Program-made: the position numbers and the translations under genes
Assembly: GCF_051020765.1 (NCBI RefSeq)
Contig: NW_027469106.1
Location: 62,001 to 126,000, forward strand
Source: Lasioglossum baleicum
Lineage: Eukaryota; Arthropoda; Insecta; Hymenoptera; Halictidae
Length of the DNA stretch: 64,000 nucleotides
Direction of reading: 5' to 3'
Shown: piece after piece, positions 34,422 to 46,400 of the stretch
Layout: the number at the start of each line of letters is the position of its first letter
Position numbering within the stretch: the stretch's first letter is position 1
Notes under the pieces: model-generated
Databases searched by the model: none
What the model was told of the DNA's origin: nothing
Seen by the model: only the letters and a program-made list of their open reading frames with translations

Positions 34422-37177
34422 GTTTTGTGGGATGCGCATGCGCAGGTTTTGTGGGATGCGCATGCGCAGATTTTTTGGGATGCGCATGCGCAGGTTTTTT
34501 GGGATGCGCATGGCTAGTCGAGCAAAAACACGTGCGAGAGGATGCATCCCGCAGGCTAGTCGAGTAAAAACACGTGCGAGGTTTTGTGGGATGCGCATGC
34601 GCAGGTTTTTTGGGATGCGCATGCGCAGGTTTTTTGGGATGCGCATGCCTAGGCGAGCAAAAACACGTGCGAGAGGATGCATCCCGCAGGCTAGGCGAGC
34701 AAAAACACGTGCGAGAGGATGCATCCCGCAGGCTAGTCGAGCAAAAACACGTGCGAGAGGATGCATCCCGCAGGCTAGTCGAGTAAAAACACGTGCGAGA
34801 AGATGCATCCCGCAGGCTAGTCGAGCACTAACACGTGCGAGAGGATGCATCCCGCAGGCTAGTCGAGCAAAAACACGTGCGAGAGGATGCATCCCGCAGG
34901 CTAGTCGAGTAAAAACACGTGCGAAAGGATGCATCCCGCGGCTAGTCGAGCACAAACACGTGCGAGGTTTTGTGGGATGCGCATGCGCAGGTTTTGTGGG
35001 ATGCGCATGCGCAGATTTCTTGGGATGCGCATGCGCAGGTTTTTTGGGATGCGCATGGCTAGTCGAGCAAAAACACGTGCGAGAGGATGCATCCCGCAGG
35101 CTAGTCGAGTAAAAACACTTGCGAGGTTTCGTGGGATGCGCATGCGCAGGTTTCGTGGGATGCGCATGCGCAGGTTTTGTGGGATGCGCATGCGCAGATT
35201 TCTTGGGATGCGCATGCGCAGGTTTTTTGGGATGCGCATGGCTAGTCGAGCAAATACACGTGCGAGAGGATGCATCCCGCAGGCTAGTCGAGTAAAAACA
35301 CGTGCGAGAGGATGCATCCTGCAGGCTAGTCGAGTAAAAACACGAGCGAGAGGATGCATCCCGCAGGCTAGTCGAGTAAAAACACGTGCGAGAGGATGCA
35401 TCCCGCAGGCTAGTCGAGTAAAAACACGTGCAAGAGGATGCTTCCCGCAGGCTAGTCGAGTAAAAACACGTGCGAGAGGATGCATCCCGCAGGCTAGTCG
35501 AGTAAAAACACGTGCGAGAGGATGCATCCCGCAGGCTAGTCGAGTAAAAACACGTGCGAGAGGATGCATCCCGCAGGCTAGTCGAGTAAAAACACGTGCG
35601 AGAGGATGCATCCCGCAGGCTAGTGGAGTAAAAACACGTGCGAGAGGATGCATCCCGCAGGCTAGTCGAATAAAAACACGTGCGAGACGATGCATCCCGC
35701 AGCCTAGACGAGTAAAAACACGTGCGAGAGGATGCATCCCGCAGGCTAGTCGAGTAGAAACACGTGCAAGAGGATGCTTCCCGCAGGCTAGTCGAGTAAA
35801 AACACGTGCGTGAGGATGCATCCCGCAGGCTAGTCGAGTAAAAACACGTGCGAGAGGATGCTTCCCGCAGGCTAGTCGAGTAAAAACACGTGCGAGAGGA
35901 TGCATCCCGCATGCTAGTCGAGTAAAAACACGTGCAAGAGGATGCTTCCCGCAGGCTAGTCGAGTAAAAACACGTGCGAGAGGATGCATCCCGCAGGCTA
36001 GTCGAGCAAAAACACGTGCGAGAGGATGCATCCCGCAGGCTAGTCGAGCAAAAACACGTGCGAGAGGATGCATCCCGCAGGCTAGTCGAGTAAAAACACG
36101 TGCGAGAGGATGCATCCTGCAGGCTAGTCGAGTAAAAACACGTGCGAGAGGATGCATCCCGCAGGCTAGTCGAGTAAAAACACGTGCGAGAGTATGCATC
36201 CCGCAGGCTAGTCGAGTAAAAACACGTGCGAGAGGATGCATCCCGCAGGCTAGTCGAGTAAAAACACGTGCGAGAGGATGCATCCCGCAGGCTAGTCGAG
36301 CAAAAACACGTGCGAGAGGATGCATCCCGCAGGCTAGTCGAGTAAAAACACGTGCGAAAGGATGCATCCCGCAGGCTAGTCGAGCACAAACACGTGCGAG
36401 GTTTTGTGGGATGCGCATGCGCAGGTTTTGTGGGATGCGCATGCGCAGATTTTTTGGGATGCGCATGCGCAGGTTTTTTGGGATGCGCATGGCTAGTCGA
36501 GCAAAAACACGTGCGAGAGGATGCATCCCGCAGGCTAGTCGAGTAAAAACACGTGCGAGGTTTTGTGGGATGCGCATGCGCAGGTTTTTTGGGATGCGCA
36601 TGCGCAGGTTTTTTGGGATGCGCATGCCTAGGCGAGCAAAAACACGTGCGAGAGGATGCATCCCGCAGGCTAGTCGAGCAAAAACACGTGCGAGAGGATG
36701 CATCCCGCAGGCTAGTCGAGTAAAAACACGTGCGAGAAGATGCATCCCGCAGGCTAGTCGAGCACAAACACGTGCGAGAGGATGCATCCCGCAGGCTAGT
36801 CGAGCAAAAACACGTGCGAGAGGATGCATCCCGCAGGCTAGTCGAGTAAAAACACGTGCGAAAGGATGCATCCCGCGGCTAGTCGAGCACAAACACGTGC
36901 GAGGTTTTGTGGGATGCGCATGCGCAGGTTTTGTGGGATGCGCATGCGCAGATTTCTTGGGATGCGCATGCGCAGGTTTTTTGGGATGCGCATGGCTAGT
37001 CGAGCAAAAACACGTGCGAGAGGATGCATCCCGCAGGCTAGTCGAGTAAAAACACTTGCGAGGTTTCGTGGGATGCGCATGCGCAGGTTTCGTGGGATGC
37101 GCATGCGCAGGTTTTGTGGGATGCGCATGCGCAGATTTCTTGGGATGCGCATGCGCAGGTTTTTTGGGATGCGCATG
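34422..37177. repeat. About 1.9-kb tandem duplication within S1
   Basis: B runs 34422 and 34581 match 36401 and 36560 (1,979 apart), and 34967 and 35126 match 36904 and 37063 (1,937 apart). The 42-bp change reflects one extra A unit (GCTAGGCGAG) in the first copy. A further relative lies at 29686-30462. The three copies share a 1-bp deletion in the last A unit before the ATTTCTTGGG-type B run. The 27-unit A run at 35241-36374 lies between them. Confidence 0.84.
35241..36374. repeat. 27-unit A run, the longest in the window
   Basis: 1,134 bp without an interrupting B run. It begins like the 22-unit runs (CAAATACACG first, GCGTGAGG at 35811), then runs through GAGAGTATG and five more units to one with GCGAAAGG. 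Copy in S2 at 53440-54573. Confidence 0.9.
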
Positions 37178-37192
37178 GCTAGTCGAGCAAAT

Positions 37193-37198
37193 ACGCGT
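37193..37198. other. ACGCGT, a once-per-super-repeat marker site
   Basis: An A-to-G change (CAAATACGCG for CAAATACACG) makes ACGCGT. The only other example I found is 55392-55397, exactly 18,199 bp later. There is none at 18994, which lies outside the duplicated segment. The two sites bracket one complete super-repeat and allow a physical test of its length. Confidence 0.85.
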
Positions 37199-37492
37199 GC
37201 GAGAGGATGCATCCCGCAGGCTAGTCGAGTAAAAACACGTGCGAGAGGATGCATCCTGCAGGCTAGTCGAGTAAAAACACGAGCGAGAGGATGCATCCCG
37301 CAGGCTAGTCGAGTAAAAACACGTGCGAGAGGATGCATCCCGCAGGCTAGTCGAGTAAAAACACGTGCAAGAGGATGCTTCCCGCAGGCTAGTCGAGTAA
37401 AAACACGTGCGAGAGGATGCATCCCGCAGGCTAGTCGAGTAAAAACACGTGCGAGAGGATGCATCCCGCAGGCTAGTCGAGTAAAAACACGT

Positions 37493-40400
37493 GCGAGAGG
37501 ATGCATCCCGCAGGCTAGTCGAGTAAAAACACGTGCGAGAGGATGCATCCCGCAGGCTAGTCGAGTAAAAACACGTGCAAGAGGATGCTTCCCGCAGGCT
37601 AGTCGAGTAAAAACACGTGCGAGAGGATGCATCCCGCAGGCTAGTCGAGTAAAAACACTTGCGAGGTTTCGTGGGATGCGCATGCGCAGGTTTCGTGGGA
37701 TGCGCATGCGCAGGTTTTGTGGGATGCGCATGCGCAGATTTCTTGGGATGCGCATGCGCAGGTTTTTTGGGATGCGCATGGCTAGTCGAGCAAATACACG
37801 TGCGAGAGGATGCATCCCGCAGGCTAGTCGAGTAAAAACACGTGCGAGAGGATGCATCCTGCAGGCTAGTCGAGTAAAAACACGAGCGAGAGGATGCATC
37901 CCGCAGGCTAGTCGAGTAAAAACACGTGCGAGAGGATGCATCCCGCAGGCTAGTCGAGTAGAAACACGTGCAAGAGGATGCTTCCCGCAGGCTAGTCGAG
38001 TAAAAACACGTGCGTGAGGATGCATCCCGCAGGCTAGTCGAGTAAAAACACGTGCGAGAGGATGCTTCCCGCAGGCTAGTCGAGTAAAAACACGTGCGAG
38101 AGGATGCATCCCGCATGCTAGTCGAGTAAAAACACGTGCAAGAGGATGCTTCCCGCAGGCTAGTCGAGTAAAAACACGTGCGAGAGGATGCATCCCGCAG
38201 GCTAGTCGAGCAAAAACACGTGCGAGAGGATGCATCCCGCAGGCTAGTCGAGCAAAAACACGTGCGAGAGGATGCATCCCGCAGGCTAGTCGAGTAAAAA
38301 CACGTGCGAGAGGATGCATCCTGCAGGCTAGTCGAGTAAAAACACGTGCGAGAGGATGCATCCCGCAGGCTAGTCGAGTAAAAACACGTGCGAGAGTATG
38401 CATCCCGCAGGCTAGTCGAGTAAAAACACTTGCGAGGTTTCGTGGGATGCGCATGCGCAGGTTTCGTGGGATGCGCATGCGCAGGTTTTTTGGGATGCGC
38501 ATGGCTAGTCGAGCAAATACACGTGCGAGAGGATGCATCCCGCAGGGTAGTCGAGTAAAAACACGTGCAAGAGGATGCTTCCCGCAGGCTAGTCGAGTAA
38601 AAACACGTGCGAGAGGATGCATCCCGCAGGCTAGTCGAGCAAAAACACGTGCGAGAGGATGCATCCCGCAGGCTAGTCGAGCAAAAACACGTGCGAGAGG
38701 ATGCATCCCGCAGGCTAGTCGAGTAAAAACACGTGCGAGAGGATGCATCCTGCAGGCTAGTCGAGTAAAAACACGTGCGAGAGGATGCATCCCGCAGGCT
38801 AGTCGAGTAAAAACACGTGCGAGAGTATGCATCCCGCAGGCTAGTCGAGTAAAAACACTTGCGAGGTTTCGTGGGATGCGCATGCGCAGGTTTCGTGGGA
38901 TGCGCATGCGCAGGTTTTTTGGGATGCGCATGGCTAGTCGAGCAAATACACGTGCGAGAGGATGCATCCCGCAGGGTAGTCGAGTAAAAACACGTGCGAG
39001 AGGATGCATCCCGCAGGCTAGTCGAGTAAAAACACGTGCAAGAGGATGCTTCCCGCAGGCTAGTCGAGTAAAAACACGTGCGAGGTTTTGTGGGATGCGC
39101 ATGCGCAGGTTTTGTGGGATGCGCATGCGCAGATTTTTTGGGATGCGCATGCGCAGGTTTTTTGGGATGCGCATGGCTAGTCGAGCAAAAACACGTGCGA
39201 GAGGATGCATCCCGCAGGCTAGTCGAGTAAAAACACGTGCGAGAGGATGCATCCCGCAGGCTAGTCGAGTAAAAACACGTGCGAGAGGATGCATCCCGCA
39301 GGCTAGTGGAGTAAAAACACGTGCGAGAGGATGCATCCCGCAGGCTAGTCGAATAAAAACACGTGCGAGACGATGCATCCCGCAGCCTAGACGAGTAAAA
39401 ACACGTGCGAGAGGATGCATCCCGCAGGCTAGTCGAGTAAAAACACGTGCGAGAGGATGCATCCCGCAGGCTAGTCGAGTAAAAACACGTGCGAGAGGAT
39501 GCATCCCGCAGGCTAGTAGAGTAAAAACACGTGCGAGGTTTTGTGGGATGCGCATGCGCAGGTTTTGTGGGATGCGCATGCGCAGGTTTTTTGGGATGCG
39601 CATGTGCAGGTTTTTTGGGATGCGCATGGCTAGTCGAGCAAAAACACGTGCGAGAGGATGCATCCCGCAGGCTAGTCGAGTGAAAACACGTGCGAGAGGA
39701 TGCATCCCGCAGACTAGTCGAGTAAAAACACGTGCGAGGTTTTGTGGGATGCGCATACGCAGGTTTTGTGGGATGCGCATGCGCAGGTTTATTGGGATGC
39801 GCATGCGCAGGTTTTTTGGGATGCGCATGGCTAGTCGAGCAAAAACACGTGCGAGAGGATGCATCCCGCAGGCTAGTCGAGTAAAAACACGTGCGAGAGG
39901 ATGCATCCCGCAGGCTAGTCGAGTAAAAACACGTGCGAGAGGATGCATCCCGCAGGCTAGTCGAGTAAAAACACGTGCGAGGTTTTGTGGGATGCGCATG
40001 CGCAGGTTTTGTGGGATGCGCATGCGCAGGTTTTTTGGGATGCGCATGTGCAGGTTTTTTGGGATGCGCATGGCTAGTCGAGCAAAAACACGTGCGAGAG
40101 GATGCATCCCGCAGGCTAGTCGAGTGAAAACACGTGCGAGAGGATGCTTCCCGCAGGCTAGTCGAGTAAAAACACGTGCGAGAGGATGCATCCCGCAGGC
40201 TAGTGGAGTAAAAACACGTGCGAGAGGATGCATCCCGCAGGCTAGTCGAATAAAAACACGTGCGAGACGATGCATCCCGCAGCCTAGACGAGTAAAAACA
40301 CGTGCGAGAGGATGCATCCCGCAGGCTAGTCGAGCAAAACCACGTGCGAGAGGATGCATCCCGCAGGCTAGTCGAGTAAAAACACGTGCGAGAGGATGCA

Positions 40401-43400
40401 TCCTGCAGGCTAGTCGAGTAAAAACACGAGCGAGAGGATGCATCCCGCAGGCTAGTCGAGTAAAAACACGTGCGAGAGGATGCATCCCGCAGGCTAGTCG
40501 AGTAAAAACACGTGCAAGAGGATGCTTCCCGCAGGCTAGTCGAGTAAAAACACGTGCGAGAGGATGCATCCCGCAGGCTAGTCGAGTAAAAACACGTGCG
40601 AGAGGATGCTTCCCGCAGGCTAGTCGAGTAAAAACACGTGCGAAAGGATGCATCCCGCAGGCTAGTCGAGCACAAACACGTGCGAGGTTTTGTGGGATGC
40701 GCATGCGCAGGTTTTGTGGGATGCGCATGCGCAGGTTTTGTGGGATGCGCATGCGCAGATTTTTTGGGATGCGCATGCGCAGGTTTTTTGGGATGCGCAT
40801 GGCTAGTCGAGCAAAAACACGTGCGAGAGGATGCATCCCGCAGGGTAGTCGAGTAAAAACACGTGCGAGAGGATGCATCCCGCAGGCTAGTCGAGTAAAA
40901 ACACGTGCGAGAGGATGCATCCCGCAGGCTAGTGGAGTAAAAACACGTGCGAGAGGATGCATCCCGCAGGCTAGTCGAATAAAAACACGTGCGAGACGAT
41001 GCATCCCGCAGCCTAGACGAGTAAAAACACGTGCGAGAGGATGCATCCCGCAGGCTAGTCGAGTAAAAACACGTGCGAGAGGATGCATCCCGCAGGCTAG
41101 TCGAGTAAAAACACGTGCGAGAGGATGCATCCCGCAGGCTAGTCGAGTAAAAACACGTGCGAGGTTTTGTGGGATGCGCATGCGCAGGTTTTTTGGGATG
41201 CGCATGTGCAGGTTTTTTGGGATGCGCATGGCTAGTCGAGCAAAAACACGTGCGAGAGGATGCATCCCGCAGGCTAGTCGAGTAAAAATACGTGCGAGGT
41301 TTTGTGGGATGCGCATACGCAGGTTTTGTGGGATGCGCATGCGCAGGTTTTTTGGGATGCGCATGCGCAGGTTTTTTGGGATGCGCATGCGCAGGTTTTT
41401 TGGGATGCGCATGGCTAGTCGAGCAAAAACACGTGCGAGAGGATGCATCCCGCAGGGTAGTCGAGTAAAAACACGTGCGAGAGGATGCATCCCGCAGGCT
41501 AGTCGAGTAAAAACACGTGCGAGAGGATGCATCCCGCAGGCTAGTCGAGCAAAAACACGTGCGAGAGGATGCATCCCGCAGGCTAGTCGAGTAAAAACAC
41601 GTGCGAGAGGATGCATCCCGCAGGCTAGTCGAGCACAAACACGTGCGAGGTTTTGTGGGATGCGCATGCGCAGGTTTTGTGGGATGCGCATGCGCAGATT
41701 TTTTGGGACGCGCATGCGCTGGTTTTTTGGGATGCGCATGGCTAGTCGAGCAAAAACACGTGCGAGAGGATGCATCCCGCTGGCTAGTCGAGTAAAAACA
41801 CGTGCGAGGTTTTGTGGGATGCGCATGAGCAGGTTTTTTGGGATGCGCATGCCTAGTCGAGCAAAAACACGTGCGAGAGGATGCATCCCGCAGGCTAGTC
41901 GAGTAAAAACACGTGCGAAAGGATGCATCCCGCAGGCTAGTCGAGCACAAACACGTGCGAGGTTTTGTGGGATGCGCATGCGCAGGTTTTGTGGGATGCG
42001 CATGCGCAGATTTTTTGGGACGCGCATGCGCAGGTTTTTTGGGATGCGCATGGCTAGTCGAGCAAAAACACGTGCGAGAGGATGCATCCCGCAGGCTAGT
42101 CGAGTAAAAACACGTGCGAGGTTTTGTGGGATGCGCATGCGCAGGTTTTTTGGGATGCGCATGCGCAGGTTTTTTGGGATGCGCATGCGCAGGTTTTTTT
42201 TTGGGATGCGCATGGCTAGTAGAGCAAAAACACGTGCGAGAGGATGCATCCCGCAGGCTAGTCGAGCAAAAACACGTGCGAGAGGATGCATCCCGCAGGC
42301 TAGTCGAGTAAAAACACGTGCGAAAGGATGCATCCCGCAGGCTAGTCGAGCACAAACACGTGCGAGGTTTTGTGGGATGCGCATGCGCAGATTTTTTGGG
42401 ATGCGCATGCGCAGGTTTTTTGGGATGCGCCTGGCTAGTCGAGCAAAAACACGTGCGAGAGGATGCATCCCGCAGGCTAGTCGAGCACAAACACGTGCGA
42501 GAGGATGCATCCCGCAGGCTAGTCGAGTAAAAACACGTGCGAAATGATGCATCCCGCAGGCTAGTCGAGCACAAACACGTGCGAGGTTTTGTGGGATGCG
42601 CATGCGCAGGTTTTGTGGGATGCGCATGCGCAGATTTTTTGGGATGCGCATGCGCAGGTTTTTTGGGATGCGCATGGCTAATCGAGCAAAAACACGTGCG
42701 AGAGGATGCATCCCGCAGGCTAGTCAAGTAAAAACACGTGCGAGAGGATGCATCCCGCAGGCTAGTCGAGTAAAAACACCTGCGAGAGGATGCATCCCGC
42801 AGGCTAGTAGAGTAAAAACACGTGCGAGAGGATGCATCCCGCAGGCTAGTCGAGTAAAAACACGTGCGAGAGGATGCATCCCGCAGGCTAGTCGAGTAAA
42901 AACACGTGCGAGGTTTTGTGGGATGCGCATGCGCAGGTTTTGTGGGATGCGCATGCGCAGGTTTTGTGGGATGCGCATGCCTAGTCGAGCAAAAACACGT
43001 GCGAGAGGATGCATCCCGCAGGCTAGTCGAGTAAAAACACGTGCGAAAGGATGCATCCCGCAGGCTAGTCGAGCACAAACACGTGCGAGGTTTTGTGGGA
43101 TGCGCATGCGCAGGTTTTGTGGGATGCGCATGCGCAGATTTTTTGGGACGCGCATGCGCAGGTTTTTTGGGATGCGCATGGCTAGTCGAGCAAAAACACG
43201 TGCGAGAGGATGCATCCCGCAGGCTAGTCGAGTAAAAACACGTGCGAGGTTTTGTGGGATGCGCATGCGCAGGTTTTTTGGGATGCGCATGCGCAGGTTT
43301 TTTGGGATGCGCATGCCTAGGCGAGCAAAAACACGTGCGAGAGGATGCATCCCGCAGGCTAGTCGAGTAAAAACACGTGCGAAAGGATGCATCCCGCAGG

Positions 43401-46400
43401 CTAGTCGAGCACAAACACGTGCGAGGTTTTGTGGGATGCGCATGCGCAGGTTTTGTGGGATGCGCATGCGCAGATTTTTTGGGACGCGCATGCGCAGGTT
43501 TTTTGGGATGCGCATGGCTAGTCGAGCAAATACACGTGCGAGAGGATGCATCCCGCAGGGTAGTCGAGTAAAAACACGTGCGAGAGGATGCATCCCGCAG
43601 GCTAGTCGAGTAAAAACACGTGCAAGAGGATGCTTCCCGCAGGCTAGTCGAGTAAAAACACGTGCGAGAGGATGCATCCCGCAGGCTAGTCGAGTAAAAA
43701 CACGTGCGAGAGGATGCATCCCGCAGGCTAGTGGAGTAAAAACACGTGCGAGAGGATGCATCCCGCAGGCTAGTCGAATAAAAACACGTGCGAGACGATG
43801 CATCCCGCAGCCTAGACGAGTAAAAACACGTGCGAGAGGATGCATCCCGCAGGCTAGTCGAGTAAAAACACGTGCGAGAGGATGCATCCCGCAGGCTAGT
43901 CGAGTAAAAACACGTGCGAGAGGATGCATCCCGCAGGCTAGTCGAGTAAAAACACGTGCGAGGTTTTGTGGGATGCGCATGCGCAGGTTTTGTGGGATGC
44001 GCATGCGCAGGTTTTTTGGGATGCGCATGCGCAGGTTTTTTTTTGGGATGCGCATGGCTAGTAGAGCAAAAACACGTGCGAGAGGATGCATCCCGCAGGC
44101 TAGTCGAGCAAAAACACGTGCGAGAGGATGCATCCCGCAGGCTAGTCGAGTAAAAACACGTGCGAAAGGATGCATCCCGCAGGCTAGTCGAGCACAAACA
44201 CGTGCGAGGTTTTGTGGGATGCGCATGCGCAGATTTTTTGGGATGCGCATGCGCAGGTTTTTTGGGATGCGCCTGGCTAGTCGAGCAAAAACACGTGCGA
44301 GAGGATGCATCCCGCAGGCTAGTCGAGCACAAACACGTGCGAGAGGATGCATCCCGCAGGCTAGTCGAGTAAAAACACGTGCGAAATGATGCATCCCGCA
44401 GGCTAGTCGAGCACAAACACGTGCGAGGTTTTGTGGGATGCGCATGCGCAGGTTTTGTGGGATGCGCATGCGCAGATTTTTTGGGATGCGCATGCGCAGG
44501 TTTTTTGGGATGCGCATGGCTAATCGAGCAAAAACACGTGCGAGAGGATGCATCCCGCAGGCTAGTCAAGTAAAAACACGTGCGAGAGGATGCATCCCGC
44601 AGGCTAGTCGAGTAAAAACACCTGCGAGAGGATGCATCCCGCAGGCTAGTAGAGTAAAAACACGTGCGAGAGGATGCATCCCGCAGGCTAGTCGAGTAAA
44701 AACACGTGCGAGAGGATGCATCCCGCAGGCTAGTCGAGTAAAAACACGTGCGAGGTTTTGTGGGATGCGCATGCGCAGGTTTTGTGGGATGCGCATGCGC
44801 AGGTTTTTTGGGATGCGCATGTGCAGGTTTTTTGGGATGCGCATGGCTAGTCGAGCAAAAACACGTGCGAGAGGATGCATCCCGCAGGCTAGTCGAGTAA
44901 AAACACGTGCGAGAGGATGCATCCCGCAGGCTAGTCGAGTAAAAACACGTGCGAGAGGATGCATCCCGCAGGCTAGTCGAGTAAAAACACGTGCGAGGTT
45001 TTGTGGGATGCGCATGCGCAGGTTTTGTGGGATGCGCATGCGCAGGTTTTGTGGGATGCGCATGCGCAGGTTTTTTGGGATGCGCATGTGCAGGTTTTTT
45101 GGGATGCGCATGGCTAGTCGAGCAAAAACACGTGCGAGAGGATGCATCCCGCAGGCTAGTCGAGTAAAAACACGTGCGAGAGGATGCATCCCGCAGGCTA
45201 GTCGAGCACAAACACGTGCGAGAGGATGCATCCCGCAGGCTAGTCGAGCAAAAACACGTGCGAGAGGATGCATCCCGCAGGCTAGTCGAGTAAAAACACG
45301 TGCGAGAGGATGCATCCCGCAGGCTAGTCGAGTAAAAACACGTGCGAGGTTTTGTGGGATGCGCATGCGCAGGTTTTGTGGGATGCGCATGCGCAGGTTT
45401 TGTGGGATGCGCATGCGCAGGTTTTTTGGGATGCGCATGTGCAGGTTTTTTGGGATGCGCATGGCTAGTCGAGCAAAAACACGTGCGAGAGGATGTATCC
45501 CGCAGGCTAGTCGAGTAAAAACACGTGCGAGAGGATGCATCCCGCAGGCTAGTCGAGTAAAAACACGTGCGAGAGGATGCATCCCGCAGGCTAGTCGAGT
45601 AAAAACACGTGCGAGGTTTTGTGGGATGCGCATGCGCAGGTTTTGTGGGATGCGCATGCGCAGGTTTTGTGGGATGCGCATGCGCAGGTTTTTTGGGATG
45701 CGCATGTGCAGGTTTTTTGGGATGCGCATGGCTAGTCGAGCAAAAACACGTGCGAGAGGATGCATCCCGCAGGCTAGTCGAGTAAAAACACGTGCGAGAG
45801 GATGCATCCCGCAGGCTAGTCGAGCACAAACACGTGCGAGAGGATGCATCCCGCAGGCTAGTCGAGTAAAAACACGTGCGAGAGGATGCATCCCGCAGGC
45901 TAGTCGAGTAAAAACACGTGCGAGGTTTTGTGGGATGCGCATGCGCAGGTTTTGTGGGATGCGCATGCGCAGGTTTTTTGGGATGCGCATGTGCAGGTTT
46001 TTTTTTTGGGATGCGCATGGCTAGTAGAGCAAAAACACGTGCGAGAGGATGCATCCCGCAGGCTAGTCGAGCAAAAACACGTGCGAGAGGATGCATCCCG
46101 CAGGCTAGTCGAGTAAAAACACGTGCGAAAGGATGCATCCCGCAGGCTAGTCGAGCACAAACACGTGCGAGGTTTTGTGGGATGCGCATGCGCAGGTTTT
46201 GTGGGATGCGCATGCGCAGATTTTTTGGGATGCGCATGCGCAGGTTTTTTGGGATGCGCATGGCTAGTCGAGCAAAAACACGTGCGAGAGGATGCATCCC
46301 GCAGGCTAGTCGAGTAAAAACACTTGCGAGGTTTCGTGGGATGCGCATGCGCAGGTTTCGTGGGATGCGCATGCGCAGGTTTTGTGGGATGCGCATGCGC

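Larger units (their letters stand above)
19294..37492. repeat. Super-repeat copy S1, 18,199 bp
   Basis: From 19294 the sequence equals that 18,199 bp downstream in all positions I compared; base 19293 (A) differs from 37492 (T). B runs begin at 19467, 20238, 20667, 20886, 21339, 21540, 21783, 22488, 22965, 23100, 23451, 23610, 23763, 23922, 24168, 24387, 24714, 24891, 25050, 25227, 25764, 26010, 26229, 26556, 26799, 27150, 27417, 27726, 27973, 28132, 29197, 29350, 29509, 29686, 29845, 30189, 30348, 31455, 31722, 32055, 32302, 32461, 33526, 33679, 33838, 33997, 34174, 34422, 34581, 34967, 35126, 36401, 36560, 36904 and 37063 (55 runs). The first 4.4 kb is H1-like; the rest contains blocks absent from H1-H3. 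Confidence 0.93.
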
